Shown one piece after another: positions 42,951 to 53,170 of a stretch of DNA of 64,000 nt. A program made the translations under genes and the position numbers. Location of the stretch: positions 1 to 64,000 of the forward strand of contig DCEF01000019.1 of NCBI GenBank assembly GCA_002316805.1, read 5' to 3'. Source of the stretch: Ruminococcaceae bacterium UBA1036. GTDB taxonomy: Bacteria > Bacillota > Clostridia > Oscillospirales > Acutalibacteraceae. How positions within the stretch are numbered: position 1 is the stretch's first letter; every line of letters begins with the position of its first letter. Below the pieces are notes generated by a model. The model saw only the letters and a program-made list of their open reading frames with translations, searched no databases and had not been told where the DNA came from.

Positions 42951-44207
42951 TTGAAAAGCTGCCTTGTGATGCTCACAAAGGTATTTCCATTTGACAGCGG
43001 CGAAGAATTTATTGAAAACGAACTGCCCATAACTGCAAAAGCATTCGACAAAGTTGTGCTTATTGCGACTTCAACAGCCGACAATGCCATACGGACACGT
43101 GCCGTTCCATATAATACAATAGTCCACCGCATAAGCGCTTCAGAAATCATGCGCCGCGTGAAGCCGCAGATGATAAAAAATTTTTTCCATATTCCAGTTG
43201 CTTATTATGGCCCGCGCGAAAAGAAAAGCATAGGCGGTTCGCCCATGCGCAGGCTGTACCTTGCTTATTTCATTGCTAAAGGGAAAGCTGTTGCGGAAAA
43301 ATCGTCCGGCCTGCTTAAAAAAATGGACTTAAGCCAATACGATGCCATAATTTTCTACAGTTTCTGGTTTTATGACACCGCGCTTGCCGCCCTTGAGCTC
43401 AAGGGCGCATGCAGCGCTAAGCGCTGCGCAACATACAGCCGCGCCCATGCATATGACCTCTACGATGAAAAAAGCATAACTCATTATCTTCCGCTAAGGC
43501 CATACCTACTTGAAAATCTGGACCGCGTTTTCCCATGTTCTGACGACGGAAGCAATTACCTCAAAACAAAATACCCCGAATCATCTGATAAAGTCTCGAC
43601 GGCCTGGCTTGGCACAAATGATTTCGGAACCGGCCCTTCCAAAGTTGGCACGGAGTTTCACATTGTAAGCTGCTGCCACATTGTGCCCAAAAAGCGCGTT
43701 GTGCTACTCGCACAGGCTCTCGCCATGCTCTCAGGCAGCGGGCTCAAACTCAAATGGACACACTGCGGCGGCGGCAACGGCCTCGAAAAACTGAAAGCGT
43801 ACTCCACCAAAAACCTCGGTTTTATGGAGTGCAGGTTCCCAGGCGAATTAAATAACACAGAACTTATGAAATTCTATAAGGAAACTCATGTTGACCTCTT
43901 CGTCAACACAAGCGATTCAGAAGGCCTGCCCGTCAGCATAATGGAGGCATGCTCTTTTGGCATACCGATTCTTGCGACAGACGTAGGCGGCACAAGCGAA
44001 ATCGTCCGCAATGGTGAAAATGGGTTCCTTCTGGACGCCGATTTAACTCCTGAAACGCTTGCGAAAGAAATAGAGCACATCGCCCATATGCCGCTGCCAG
44101 AGCTGCAAAAGCTGCGCTGCGCTTCACGGAAAATATGGGAAAGCGATTTCTCAGCAGATAAAAACTACCGCCTTTTTGCCGAACGGATAAGTCGGCCAAA
44201 TATATAA
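42951..44207 (+). CDS. GT4-family glycosyltransferase
   Basis: A 418-residue GT-B glycosyltransferase. The C-terminal domain has FHIVSCCHIVPKKRVVLL, the loop HVDLFVNTSDSEGLPVSIMEA and SFGIPILATDVGGTSEIV, which bind the sugar nucleotide. The N-terminal domain (FPFDSGEEFIENELP) resembles transferases of exopolysaccharide synthesis. The start is TTG at 42951 after GGAGGG. It is on the strand opposite to its neighbours and is flanked by an AT-rich direct repeat, hinting at separate acquisition. The reading frame is intact. Confidence 0.9.
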   Translation: MKSCLVMLTKVFPFDSGEEFIENELPITAKAFDKVVLIATSTADNAIRTRAVPYNTIVHRISASEIMRRVKPQMIKNFFHIPVAYYGPREKKSIGGSPMRRLYLAYFIAKGKAVAEKSSGLLKKMDLSQYDAIIFYSFWFYDTALAALELKGACSAKRCATYSRAHAYDLYDEKSITHYLPLRPYLLENLDRVFPCSDDGSNYLKTKYPESSDKVSTAWLGTNDFGTGPSKVGTEFHIVSCCHIVPKKRVVLLAQALAMLSGSGLKLKWTHCGGGNGLEKLKAYSTKNLGFMECRFPGELNNTELMKFYKETHVDLFVNTSDSEGLPVSIMEACSFGIPILATDVGGTSEIVRNGENGFLLDADLTPETLAKEIEHIAHMPLPELQKLRCASRKIWESDFSADKNYRLFAERISRPNI

Positions 44208-44222
44208 TTATATAATAATAAA
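44208..44222 (+). repeat. Third copy of the AT-rich repeat
   Basis: TTATATAATAATAAA, identical to the first 15 bases of the two copies at 42793-42826. Confidence 0.75.
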
Positions 44223-44224
44223 TG

Positions 44225-44256
44225 CAAAAGCCGCCACAAAACGCTGGCGGCTTTTC
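44225..44256. terminator. Bidirectional terminator
   Basis: AAAAGCCGCCA and TGGCGGCTTTT around eight bases; it lies between the converging glycosyltransferase and DUF4363 genes. Confidence 0.85.
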
Positions 44257-44281
44257 ATGTATAAATATAAACTGAAACTGA

Positions 44282-44662
44282 TTAAAAAATATTATCAAGG
44301 TTCGGTATTTCCGACTCCTTTAGATAGGAAATCTGTATAATGCTGCGGTCGCACTCTGAAAGGAACGAATCTTTCGCGCCATTTTGGCAAAGTTCTGGCA
44401 GAATTGAAAGCGTCTGGTCTATAGACTCAAGCCTGCTATGGACCATATAGGTGCACAATGTTCTGTGTACGCAATGCCAGTCACTAAGTGCTTTCTCGCT
44501 CAGCCTGTATGCCGCCTTGGCATCACCTTTCTCCTGTGCGTTTTTAGCCATGCTGACTGTCTGCATCATTTGCGCCGTGACTTTTTGCGTATTGTTTATG
44601 CCTAAAGAGCAGACTATTATGCTCAAAACAAACAGAACAGCGGCAAACCATATACGCTTCAT
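44282..44662 (-). CDS. DUF4363 family protein
   Basis: A 126-residue protein with one N-terminal membrane helix (about 4-22) and an otherwise helical, probably extracellular body. The size, the pattern VTAQMMQTVSMAKNAQEKGD and the position directly after a DUF421 gene fit the DUF4363 family found in spore-forming Firmicutes. Its function is unknown. Its ATG overlaps the DUF421 stop codon by 4 bases. Confidence 0.8.
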   Translation of the reverse strand: MKRIWFAAVLFVLSIIVCSLGINNTQKVTAQMMQTVSMAKNAQEKGDAKAAYRLSEKALSDWHCVHRTLCTYMVHSRLESIDQTLSILPELCQNGAKDSFLSECDRSIIQISYLKESEIPNLDNIF

Positions 44663-45339
44663 TTACTTCCCTCATCCTTCCGCACGATAAAGTAATCACC
44701 TTTAGCATTTGCCGTCATCAGAAAAACCTGTGGAATGGTAATCGCTTCTTTCTCAAGGATGCTTTCAAGCCATTTCCTGTTCTGGTGGCACAGTGCCAAC
44801 GAAAAGTCGGAAGCCACCCCGTCGCTCACAACTACGGTTTCAAGCCCTGTGTCAGGCTGCGCTACACCGAGGGCACCGGCTGTAGGCTGCTCCTTGTCTG
44901 GCTTTTTGATGACGCTCATTTTGCCGTTCGTCTCAATAATCGCATAGGCAATGTCCCTGATGCTGAAAACGTCCTTCTGCCTCAGCTGCTCGAACAGGTC
45001 TTCAGTAGACATGCGAAGGCGGCGCAGCTCGCTTTGCTGTATTTTCCCGTCGTAGACTACAATAATTGGCCTGCCGCATATCATTCTGCGGAAAGGCTGG
45101 CATTTGAGCATCAGGCTTGAAACGACTATTTCGCTTATGACAAGCACCGCAATGGGTATAAGCCCACTGATAAGCGGCTGGCCCGTATCCTGCATGGGCA
45201 CGGCTGCCAGATTTGAAATAAGCAGCGTCACCACAAGTTCGCTTGTCTGCATTTCGCTTATCTGCCGCTTTCCCATCATGCGAACCGCCGCTACAACAAC
45301 CGCATATAGTAAAAAAGTTCGGATCAATGAAATTGCCAT
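44659..45339 (-). CDS. DUF421 (YetF-type) membrane protein
   Basis: A 226-residue protein with three N-terminal membrane helices followed by a cytoplasmic domain (PIVVYDGKIQQSELRRLRMSTEDLFEQLRQKDVFSI is the family signature, read with breaks). DUF421 proteins are common in spore formers, and some act in spore germination or membrane biology; the biochemical role is unknown. I start at 45339 (MAISLIRTF), preceded by AGGTGATGG; upstream ATGs exist at 45354 and 45345. Coupled with the DUF4363 gene. Confidence 0.88.
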   Translation of the reverse strand: MAISLIRTFLLYAVVVAAVRMMGKRQISEMQTSELVVTLLISNLAAVPMQDTGQPLISGLIPIAVLVISEIVVSSLMLKCQPFRRMICGRPIIVVYDGKIQQSELRRLRMSTEDLFEQLRQKDVFSIRDIAYAIIETNGKMSVIKKPDKEQPTAGALGVAQPDTGLETVVVSDGVASDFSLALCHQNRKWLESILEKEAITIPQVFLMTANAKGDYFIVRKDEGSK

Positions 45340-45386
45340 TCCCATCACCTGCATTTAGTATGCGGTTACTTTTCAGGAATATGTAT

Positions 45387-48300
45387 CTAATCCCCCGAGA
45401 CCTCACGGCCAAGATAAAAAGAATACAGCAGGCACTGGGCAACACGCCTTCCGGTGCATTTCTCAGCTCCCATGCGGTAGAGTCCGAGCTGCCCGCGGTA
45501 GCGTTCCCAAAGTGATGCGTCATCCTTTACACGGTCGGTTTTAAAATCAACAATAACAAGGTTTCCGTTTTCTTCAAAGACAAGGTCTGCTGCACCCTGC
45601 AGCACTATTTTCTCCTCACTCATCGGCGAAGGCAACTCAGGCTTTATTTTGCCTGCAGGTATCTCCGCACTGAACCGGACTTCGCGCTCATAGTGTGGAG
45701 AAGCCGATATCCGTTCCATAAGCGGGCTGGCAAAAAATTTTTCCGCCTTCGAAAGCTCTATAGCCGCAGCCTGCTCCGCCGTGATATATTTTTCCGCTAC
45801 AAGGCGTTCGAGCTCTTTCTGGGGGTCAGCGGCGGCTTTTTTATAGTCTGCAAACTGCATATAGGCGTGTAGTGCCGTGCCTCGCTCACCCGGCGTCAAT
45901 CCTTTTTTGCTGAGAAAAGCAGGACGTGACGTTGCTGCGTACTGCGGCGAAAACTTTTCTGCAGCGAGCTCTGAAACCGCGGCTTTGGCGCAGATGCCAT
46001 TTAAAGCGGCATACGGGTAAACATAATCGATATCAGCTGTAATTTTTTCTTCGAGCTCTTTATTCGGCTCAGCCTGCTGCACGTTTTCCGTTTTTTCTTG
46101 CTCCTGCTTTTCAGGCTGCGGGCGTAGAAGGCGGATATCCCATTTTCCTTTTGCCGGGACGGCAATATCATCAGAAACGCCGGCAGCCTCCCTGAGGGCT
46201 TTCCCGTCCGGATGGCGCAGGGCACAGAGCATCAGCCAGTCGGATATGCTCGAAGCGGAGCGCACAACGTATGGCGAAATGCGTTTTTCCTCAGTGATTG
46301 AGAGCGCAAGGTTCCCGAGCTTTTTTTCCGCATTGCCGAGCGTCGCCAAAAGCACGAGTTTCTCTTTTGCGCGTGTCATGGCAACATAGAGTACGCGGAG
46401 CTCTTCACTCATGCCGTCGCGGTCAAGCTCCAACTTAACGGCCTCACGCATCATTGTGTCGCAGCGGACACCGTTTCCCTTTTTAACACGCGCGCCGAGC
46501 CCGAGCTCCGGGTGAAGCAGCACCGCCGGATGATCCTTATTGAACCTTCTTGCACAGCCTGCAACTATGCAGACCGGGAACTCAAGGCCTTTTGAATGGT
46601 GTATGCTCATAACGCGCACTACGTCTGCCGATTCCGTCAGTGACGACGCGGCCGAGAGGTCGCCGCTGCTTTTTTTCATCCTTCCGAGAAAGCGCAGGAA
46701 ACCTGTAAGCCCTGTAAAACCTGAAGACTCATACTGCTTTGCGTAGTCAACCAGCAGGTGCAGATTTGCAAGGCGCAGCTCGCCGTTAGGCATAGCCTGC
46801 ACCAAATCGAAAAGCCCCGCTTTTTCAAACACAGTGCGCATGAGCCTGTCCGATGGCATTGATGCGGCAAGCATGCGGAACCCCTCAATCTGCCGCAGAA
46901 AATCGGAAGCCTTGGCATTGCCGCCCTTAACAGCCGCAGAAACTGCCGGATACAACCTGCCGCCGCGGGAATGTATACGTATGGAAGCCATGTCGTCCGC
47001 CGTAAAGCCGTAAACAGGGCTCATCATAGTTGAGAGCAGCGGGATATCCTGGTCCGGATTGTCTATCACCTGAAGCAGGGAAAGTGCTATGCCGACTTCA
47101 TACGCTTCGAAAAAGCCGCCCGCCGTGTCAGCCCATGCGGGTATCCCAAGGGCTGTGAGTTCGCGCACATATTCGTGCGCCGGACGGTTTGCGCTGCGCA
47201 GCAACACACAGAAATCGCTGTATGAAGCGGGCCTTAATTCTCCGTTTTCCGTTATGCATGGCTTTCTGCCTTCCATCATGCCGTGGACTATCTCTGCAAT
47301 ACGGCGGCTTTCAGCGCGCACCGCATCCCTCTCTGCGCTCCCCTGCTCCGAAAGGTCAATCACATCGAGCTCGGCGGCCGGTTCGCTGCTCGGCGGGTAT
47401 TCGGCTTTCGGGACAAGTTCCTCTTCTTTTGTATAGTCTATTTCACCCGTCTGGCGGCTCATGAGCTGGCGGAACACAAAGTTGATGGCATCTGCAACGC
47501 CTGCACGGCTGCGGAAATTCATGCCAAGGATAACGCATGACGGGTAACTGTCCTTCTTCCTGTCGTAAATCGGAAACCCGGAGCGTTTCCGCAGGAATAT
47601 CTGCGGCATTGCCTGCCTGAACCCGTAAATGCTTTGCTTCACGTCGCCAACCATGAAAAGGTTTTCTTCGTTGCGCGAAACAGCGCGGAAAATCATGTCC
47701 TGCGTCTCGTTCGTATCCTGATATTCGTCCACCATTATCTCATCGAAAAGCGATGAAAGCTCTTTTGCCTCAGGCGTGCGCTCCCAGCCATTTTCCGTCC
47801 CATTAACGAGGAGCTTCAACGCCCAGTGCTCAACGTCGCTGAAATCGGCAGCGTGCCGCTCCTGTTTTTTCCCGTTAAGGATTTCCGAAAACCGCATGGT
47901 CACTTCAAAAAGCTCTTTTACAAGCGGGCACAGGTGCGCAATATCCTCACGGCACTGGGCGTCCGGTGCACAGAAAATATCCGCAAGGCTCTTCACTGCT
48001 TTTTTCGCCTGAGAGCGCGCAGATTTTATCCTTTCTTTAACCGGATCGCCGTCATGGCCACGCAGTGTCCCGAGTCTAACCCAGCTGAAGTTTTCTGCAA
48101 GTGAAAACGAGCGGTCCCAGTCACCCTCACAAATTGCTGAGCGAAGGCGTTCGAGCTCCGCAAGGTCTGAGGCGATGGCATCGCCGTAAGCGGCAAAAAT
48201 GTCGCTGTCCTGCCGTGCCGTGGCAATCGAGTCTTTCGTAAGTGAAATGCAGTAATCCGCCGCGTCTTCCGCATATGAAAGTATCGTTTTACCCCACACT

Positions 48301-48923
48301 GTCTGTGAAGCGCCTGACGGCGTTTCATACATCGAAGCCTTTTCCGCCAGCCAGCGCGTTGGGAACGGGTGCGAGCGCACAAAGTCATAAAGGCAGCCAA
48401 CAGCATTCTCAACTGCTGCGTCATCGCGCCCCGAAGAGCATGCCTCCACGAAGTCATAAAACGCAGGGTCGTTTTTCTCATAGAATTCATTCAGCGTCTC
48501 GTCGGCAGCCTCGGCGCGCAGCACAGACATCCCGCTTTCATCAAGCACGCGGGTGTCCGGCGAAATGCCAAGCCTGAAAAAATTCTGGCGGACAATGTCG
48601 GCACAAAAGCTGTCTATGGTGCTTATGTGTGCACGCGAGAGCAGCAGCTGTTGGCGCTGCAGGCGCGTGTTAAACGGGTCGGCCTCAAGCATGCGCGAAA
48701 GTTCCGCCGAAATGCGGCTGTGCATCTCGGCCGCTGCGGCTTTTGTGAACGTAACGACGAGAAGGCGGTCGGCGTCCGTTGGGTTCACAGGGTCTGTTAT
48801 GCGCTCTATCACACGCTGGACGAGGACGGCTGTTTTGCCTGAGCCAGCCGCAGCCGAAACGAGGAGTGTACCGCCCCGCGCGCGTATGGCATCAAGCTGG
48901 CTTTCTGTCCATTTCCTGCTCAT
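45387..48923 (-). CDS. addA: ATP-dependent helicase/nuclease subunit A
   Basis: A 1178-residue AddA. UvrD-type helicase motifs include Walker A SAAAGSGKTAVLVQRV (near 22), DEYQDTNETQD and VMSIHHSKGLEFP, and the C-terminal RecB-type nuclease has ADLVFEENGNLVIVDFKTD. With AddB it resects double-strand breaks to a Chi-like site for RecA loading. Its start overlaps the addB stop by 4 bases. Full length. Confidence 0.97.
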   Translation of the reverse strand: MSRKWTESQLDAIRARGGTLLVSAAAGSGKTAVLVQRVIERITDPVNPTDADRLLVVTFTKAAAAEMHSRISAELSRMLEADPFNTRLQRQQLLLSRAHISTIDSFCADIVRQNFFRLGISPDTRVLDESGMSVLRAEAADETLNEFYEKNDPAFYDFVEACSSGRDDAAVENAVGCLYDFVRSHPFPTRWLAEKASMYETPSGASQTVWGKTILSYAEDAADYCISLTKDSIATARQDSDIFAAYGDAIASDLAELERLRSAICEGDWDRSFSLAENFSWVRLGTLRGHDGDPVKERIKSARSQAKKAVKSLADIFCAPDAQCREDIAHLCPLVKELFEVTMRFSEILNGKKQERHAADFSDVEHWALKLLVNGTENGWERTPEAKELSSLFDEIMVDEYQDTNETQDMIFRAVSRNEENLFMVGDVKQSIYGFRQAMPQIFLRKRSGFPIYDRKKDSYPSCVILGMNFRSRAGVADAINFVFRQLMSRQTGEIDYTKEEELVPKAEYPPSSEPAAELDVIDLSEQGSAERDAVRAESRRIAEIVHGMMEGRKPCITENGELRPASYSDFCVLLRSANRPAHEYVRELTALGIPAWADTAGGFFEAYEVGIALSLLQVIDNPDQDIPLLSTMMSPVYGFTADDMASIRIHSRGGRLYPAVSAAVKGGNAKASDFLRQIEGFRMLAASMPSDRLMRTVFEKAGLFDLVQAMPNGELRLANLHLLVDYAKQYESSGFTGLTGFLRFLGRMKKSSGDLSAASSLTESADVVRVMSIHHSKGLEFPVCIVAGCARRFNKDHPAVLLHPELGLGARVKKGNGVRCDTMMREAVKLELDRDGMSEELRVLYVAMTRAKEKLVLLATLGNAEKKLGNLALSITEEKRISPYVVRSASSISDWLMLCALRHPDGKALREAAGVSDDIAVPAKGKWDIRLLRPQPEKQEQEKTENVQQAEPNKELEEKITADIDYVYPYAALNGICAKAAVSELAAEKFSPQYAATSRPAFLSKKGLTPGERGTALHAYMQFADYKKAAADPQKELERLVAEKYITAEQAAAIELSKAEKFFASPLMERISASPHYEREVRFSAEIPAGKIKPELPSPMSEEKIVLQGAADLVFEENGNLVIVDFKTDRVKDDASLWERYRGQLGLYRMGAEKCTGRRVAQCLLYSFYLGREVSGD

Positions 48924-51900
48924 TCTTTCTCACCGCCTTTCCCTTCTGAAAAAATTTTCATCGCATCGTCACGTTTAAAGTTCTCCATTTCACACGCGGG
49001 GTCGTCGCACTCATGGCCGCAAACGGCATAGTATGGGCACCACGCGCAGGCATCATACCTATTTCCACCGTTTAGCGGCACAGCCTGAATGTTTCCGTTT
49101 TGCAGCTCTTCAGCCATGTCTGAAATCAGCACTTTAAGGTATCCCATCACAGCTTTCAGCTCCGAAGCAGAAGCTACGTGCTCACGGCTTTTTGGTACGC
49201 CGTCCTTCAGCACTACGGGGATATATTTTCCGCTGCCGCCTTTGTCCATTGCGGCAATTACGTCAGGGTCATCTATAACAAGGCCGTCCATGCGCAGCTG
49301 CTTTTCAGTTTCTTTTTGCAGATCTTCATCTTTTTCGCCGCGCGGCGCAGCTATGGAAGGTTCATGCGCAGGCATATAAAGCACACCTGCCGGCTGGAAA
49401 TCGCCATACCGCGCCTTCCCGTTTTCGCACAGCGCCGCAAGATAGATAAGCATCTGCATATTCATGCCGTAAACAATATCCGAGAGCTTAAATTCTTTTC
49501 TGCCCGTCTTGTAATCCACAATGCGCAGATAGCGTTTCCCTCCGCGGTCCATTATGTCTACACGGTCGATTTTTCCGTCTATGCGCACGCTTCCACCGTC
49601 CGGCAGCGGGATCGACAGCTCCCCTACCGTGCTGCCTATCCCAAGCTCAAAGTCGACAGGGTCGAAGCCGCTCTGCTCAAGTTCCTGCGCAATATGCACA
49701 ACGATGACCTGCGCTGCATTTGCAGTGCGGGAAACAAGATAGGCAAAACGCGGCGTTTTTGTTTCAAGCCCGCCGAACATCTGCCGGACATATTCGTCAA
49801 GGTAACCGTTTATCCGCCGGTCAAGCTCCTCAGGCGAAAGCTCGAGGATCTTTTTGCTGCCGAGGCCGCTGAAAAGCCTCTCGAGCAGGAAGTGCATAAG
49901 GCTTCCGTATTCCAGCGCATTCAGCTCCGCCACCCTGCGCTCTTTAACATTAAGGCCATACCTGCAGAAATACTGGAAACGGCACAGCTCAAATGTTTCA
50001 ACCTGTGTAGCAGAAACGCGCATTTCGCTGCCGAAAAGCTCTCTGGAAATTTTGGTGTCGGTGAAATTGAGCGGTTCTTTTTTTGCCGCCCGACCGAAAG
50101 CTTCAAGTTTGCCGCCCGACTCGCATTTACTAAAAAGGTCTTTCAGAGTTGCTGAAAGCTCATCGTTTGTATTCCATCTCTGCGCTGCAAGCTCCAAAGC
50201 GGGGGCTTCCGCGCAGGCAAACCACAGTGGGTCGATTTTTTCACGGCAGAAAACCGGCAGGCCTTTCAGCACCGCCTCCGCTTCTTCCGGTATAGACGAA
50301 GGCGCAAGCGCCCTGCCGGCGCTGTCGGCCGCAGGCCATGTTATGTACAGGCGCTCAGAAGCGCTGCTCATGGCGGAATAAGCGAGAAAGCGCTCCTGAA
50401 GGGCGACGCCTTCCATTGTGTCATTGAGCGGGAGGCCGAGGCGTATAAGCGTGCGGCGTTCACTGTCGCTGAAAATGCAGCTCCCTCCGGGCGTCATTGG
50501 GAATTCACCCTGGACGGCGCCGGTAAGGAATACTGCCTTTGGTCCGGCAGTGCGCATCCTGTCAGCATCGCCTACTATCACTTCGTCAAGCCCCTGAGGT
50601 ATGCTCGCAGCGCGGCTTGTCCTTATCACAAGATGAAGCAGCTCAGCATAGCGTGAACGGTCAATTTTAGTTTTGCCTATGACAAGCGCCGTCTGGTCAA
50701 GTATCTGCATCAGGATATCCCACATGCGCAGCTCGCGCTCCGCAAGCGCCGGTTGGCCATTTTCAGCAAGGCTTGCCGCGTATTTCCTGAGATTTTCAGC
50801 CGCGCTTATATCGCATAAAAGCGCATATGAGGCTGAAGCCATGCCTGTGCCGTCAGTATCTTCCGTCGCTTTCCGGAAACGCTCCAGAGGTTCTGTCACT
50901 GCCCGACGGCTTTCGTTTACGCTGCCAAGAAGCTTTTTGTCCTGTTCTTTCATCTCACCGGCAAACCCTTCGGGATTATCGGTCCACGTCTCTTTCCAGC
51001 GTTTTCCCGAAATGCCCCAGACAAACGTATAATTTTCGAGCTCGCATATTTGGCTTGACGAAAGCCCGGCAAGGCCTGTTTTCAGGTAAAGGAATATGTC
51101 GTCCGAGCGAAAGCCGCGCTGCACAATGCGAAATGCCGTCAGTATAAGCCGCATCAATGGCTCCGCGTCAACAGGCTCCGGCCTGTCCATAAAATACGGA
51201 ATTTCCCAACGCTCCATCGCCGAGTCCATAATTCCTTCGTATGTATCGGCCGAGCGTGAAATAACGGCAAAATCGCGGTAGCGGAACCCTTCGTCCTTTA
51301 CAAGGTGCCTTATAGCGGCACAGACAAAAGATGCTTCGTCATAGCGGTTTTTAGCTTCGTAAGCGGCGACGCCTTTGCAGCTCCCACCAAATATTTTCCT
51401 TGCGGGGCGATAAACGCCCGCCTCCAGCGCAGCAATAGCCGGATTTTTAAAGCGGACTCCGCTTTTGAGCGTAACAGGTGCCGCCGTGCGCACCCCGTTC
51501 TCCTGCGCTGTGCGCAGGAGCTTTTTCGCCGTGCGGCACCCAATGGCAAAAAGCCCGGATTCAGGGCTGCTGAGCCCTTCTGCGCATATTGTCACATATA
51601 CCTGTTCGGCCTGCCGAATCATAAGCTCAAGGATATCGTACTCCTGCACAGTGAAGCTCTGGAACGAATCGACCGCAATGGTATAACCACGGAAAAAATC
51701 ATGGGTTGCAAGGATATTTTTAAGCCGCGTCAAGTCATCGAGCGGGTCAATATAGCTTTGTGCAACAAGGGCATCATATGCCGAAAGTATAAGGGAAATC
51801 TCTTCCATTTTCCGCTTAAGCGTGCTCTGCGGAACATTTTGGGACGATTTTTCCAGCGTCTGCGGAGTTATCTCACACATCTTAAGCTCCGCCGAAATCT

Positions 51901-52264
51901 GCAGCATAAGGTTTACAAGCTCCGTGCTGTTGGCATTTTTGCGGAAAATTTCAAGCCTGTCGCGCACCTGCTCAATGGCAAGGCTCATAAATATGCTGCG
52001 GCCCCCGTCATCAAGCCTGCGCCCCGCAAAGCCGCCGCACCTGCGCTGGGCGATGTCCACAAGCCGCCTGAAACTCGTGACTTCCACACGGCGCGCGCTC
52101 TTCTCACCGAGAAGGCGAAGCATGGCACGCTCATTTTCAAAAGACGACTGCTCCGGCACAAGGAGCATCAGGCGCTCTTTTCCCTGCTTTGCGAGCTTTT
52201 TGAGCCCTTCCCTTACAAAATGCGTTTTCCCGCTTCCGCAGCGGCCGAAAATAAGCTGAAGCAT
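48920..52264 (-). CDS. addB: ATP-dependent helicase/nuclease subunit B
   Basis: A 1114-residue AddB. N-terminal Walker A IFGRCGSGKTHFV, an inactive helicase body, and a C-terminal nuclease (RIVDYKTGRKEF) framed by the four cysteines of the Fe-S cluster (CRFQYFCRYG is near the first; CAWCPYYAVCGHEC carries the rest). It is the Chi-recognising partner of AddA. SD GAGGGG. The order addB-addA is as in Bacillus. Confidence 0.97.
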   Translation of the reverse strand: MLQLIFGRCGSGKTHFVREGLKKLAKQGKERLMLLVPEQSSFENERAMLRLLGEKSARRVEVTSFRRLVDIAQRRCGGFAGRRLDDGGRSIFMSLAIEQVRDRLEIFRKNANSTELVNLMLQISAELKMCEITPQTLEKSSQNVPQSTLKRKMEEISLILSAYDALVAQSYIDPLDDLTRLKNILATHDFFRGYTIAVDSFQSFTVQEYDILELMIRQAEQVYVTICAEGLSSPESGLFAIGCRTAKKLLRTAQENGVRTAAPVTLKSGVRFKNPAIAALEAGVYRPARKIFGGSCKGVAAYEAKNRYDEASFVCAAIRHLVKDEGFRYRDFAVISRSADTYEGIMDSAMERWEIPYFMDRPEPVDAEPLMRLILTAFRIVQRGFRSDDIFLYLKTGLAGLSSSQICELENYTFVWGISGKRWKETWTDNPEGFAGEMKEQDKKLLGSVNESRRAVTEPLERFRKATEDTDGTGMASASYALLCDISAAENLRKYAASLAENGQPALAERELRMWDILMQILDQTALVIGKTKIDRSRYAELLHLVIRTSRAASIPQGLDEVIVGDADRMRTAGPKAVFLTGAVQGEFPMTPGGSCIFSDSERRTLIRLGLPLNDTMEGVALQERFLAYSAMSSASERLYITWPAADSAGRALAPSSIPEEAEAVLKGLPVFCREKIDPLWFACAEAPALELAAQRWNTNDELSATLKDLFSKCESGGKLEAFGRAAKKEPLNFTDTKISRELFGSEMRVSATQVETFELCRFQYFCRYGLNVKERRVAELNALEYGSLMHFLLERLFSGLGSKKILELSPEELDRRINGYLDEYVRQMFGGLETKTPRFAYLVSRTANAAQVIVVHIAQELEQSGFDPVDFELGIGSTVGELSIPLPDGGSVRIDGKIDRVDIMDRGGKRYLRIVDYKTGRKEFKLSDIVYGMNMQMLIYLAALCENGKARYGDFQPAGVLYMPAHEPSIAAPRGEKDEDLQKETEKQLRMDGLVIDDPDVIAAMDKGGSGKYIPVVLKDGVPKSREHVASASELKAVMGYLKVLISDMAEELQNGNIQAVPLNGGNRYDACAWCPYYAVCGHECDDPACEMENFKRDDAMKIFSEGKGGEKE

Positions 52265-52323
52265 GGATTTTCCCCTCTTCTCTTACGCAATTATACCATA
52301 ACAAGAGGGAGAAGCTCACATTT

Positions 52324-52950
52324 TCATCCTTTAAGTTTTTTCCGGTCGTCAAGCCAGCTGCGAAATTCTTCATACAGTTCCACCGATTTGAATTTAACGG
52401 TATACCCACCGCTGCCGCTCGGCTCTTTAACCACCTGCATTTCGTCCTGATTGAGGACGTCTTCCAGCCGCGAAGGGGCTTCTGCTGCCGGCAGGCAGAG
52501 CGCCGGAAAAAGTACGCACCACCAATTATGGCCTTTCCCCGAGCCTATCGTTATACGCAGCGCGTCATACATTCCGGCCGGAATGGTAACATTTCCATAC
52601 TGCCGCGTATTAAAAAACATATTTGTCATCTCAGCATTTACAGGGTAGTTGTACCCCTGTTTCCGCACTTCGTCCCTTGCTGCTTTTTCGATTTCCGGAA
52701 TATGCGAAGACACAACCTTTTCGGATTCGCCGCGCGTTTTTACGCCGTTGAGCATGCCTTTACTTTCGGCAAGTATGCGGTCGCGCACTTTAAGCTTTAA
52801 TTCCTGGTCCTGTTTCGAGTCCGAATTTGCAAGCACATGGAGGCGCAGAATACGGTTTGGGATATCTTCACATTTCGCAGTATATCCCGTAAAAGAGAAT
52901 AGTATCGTCATAATCAGCGCCAGGCAAACCGATTTTTCCCATATTTTCAT
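52324..52950 (-). CDS. spoIIR: Stage II sporulation protein R
   Basis: A 208-residue SpoIIR. A signal peptide (about 1-26) is followed by the conserved IPNRILRLHVLANSDSKQDQ and GKGHNWWCVLFPALCLP. It is secreted from the forespore and triggers SpoIIGA to activate sigma-E in the mother cell. Its presence shows a spore-forming lineage. SD GGAGATG. I did not find a convincing sigma-F promoter upstream. Confidence 0.96.
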   Translation of the reverse strand: MKIWEKSVCLALIMTILFSFTGYTAKCEDIPNRILRLHVLANSDSKQDQELKLKVRDRILAESKGMLNGVKTRGESEKVVSSHIPEIEKAARDEVRKQGYNYPVNAEMTNMFFNTRQYGNVTIPAGMYDALRITIGSGKGHNWWCVLFPALCLPAAEAPSRLEDVLNQDEMQVVKEPSGSGGYTVKFKSVELYEEFRSWLDDRKKLKG

Positions 52951-53081
52951 GGCAGTTCATCTCCGTTTTCTGTTTACAGAAGAATTATTGTCATGAAACG
53001 CGTTGTTTATTCACCTCAAGAAAATAAGTGCAGCATATTATGCTGGAAATATATCCTGGTTTGCGTAAAACCGAGATTATC

Positions 53082-53110
53082 TTGACACATAATGATGTAT
53101 GTGGCAAGAT
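53082..53110 (+). promoter_or_regulatory. Possible promoter of the cyclophilin gene
   Basis: TTGACA (53082-53087), 17 bases, CAAGAT (53105-53110). The -35 is perfect and the -10 weak. Confidence 0.5.
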
Positions 53111-53170
53111 ATGTTTAATATTGTTTTTTCGCAGGCCTATCGTATTTAAGTTTAAAATGGAGGCTTTCTT

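Noticed and set aside
49178..50155. Long plus-strand frame opposite addB (325 codons)
   Set aside because: It is antisense to clearly conserved AddB sequence and lacks an SD and domain; a composition effect.
51305..52450. Long plus-strand frame opposite addB (381 codons)
   Set aside because: Antisense to conserved AddB and extends over the spoIIR end; no independent support.
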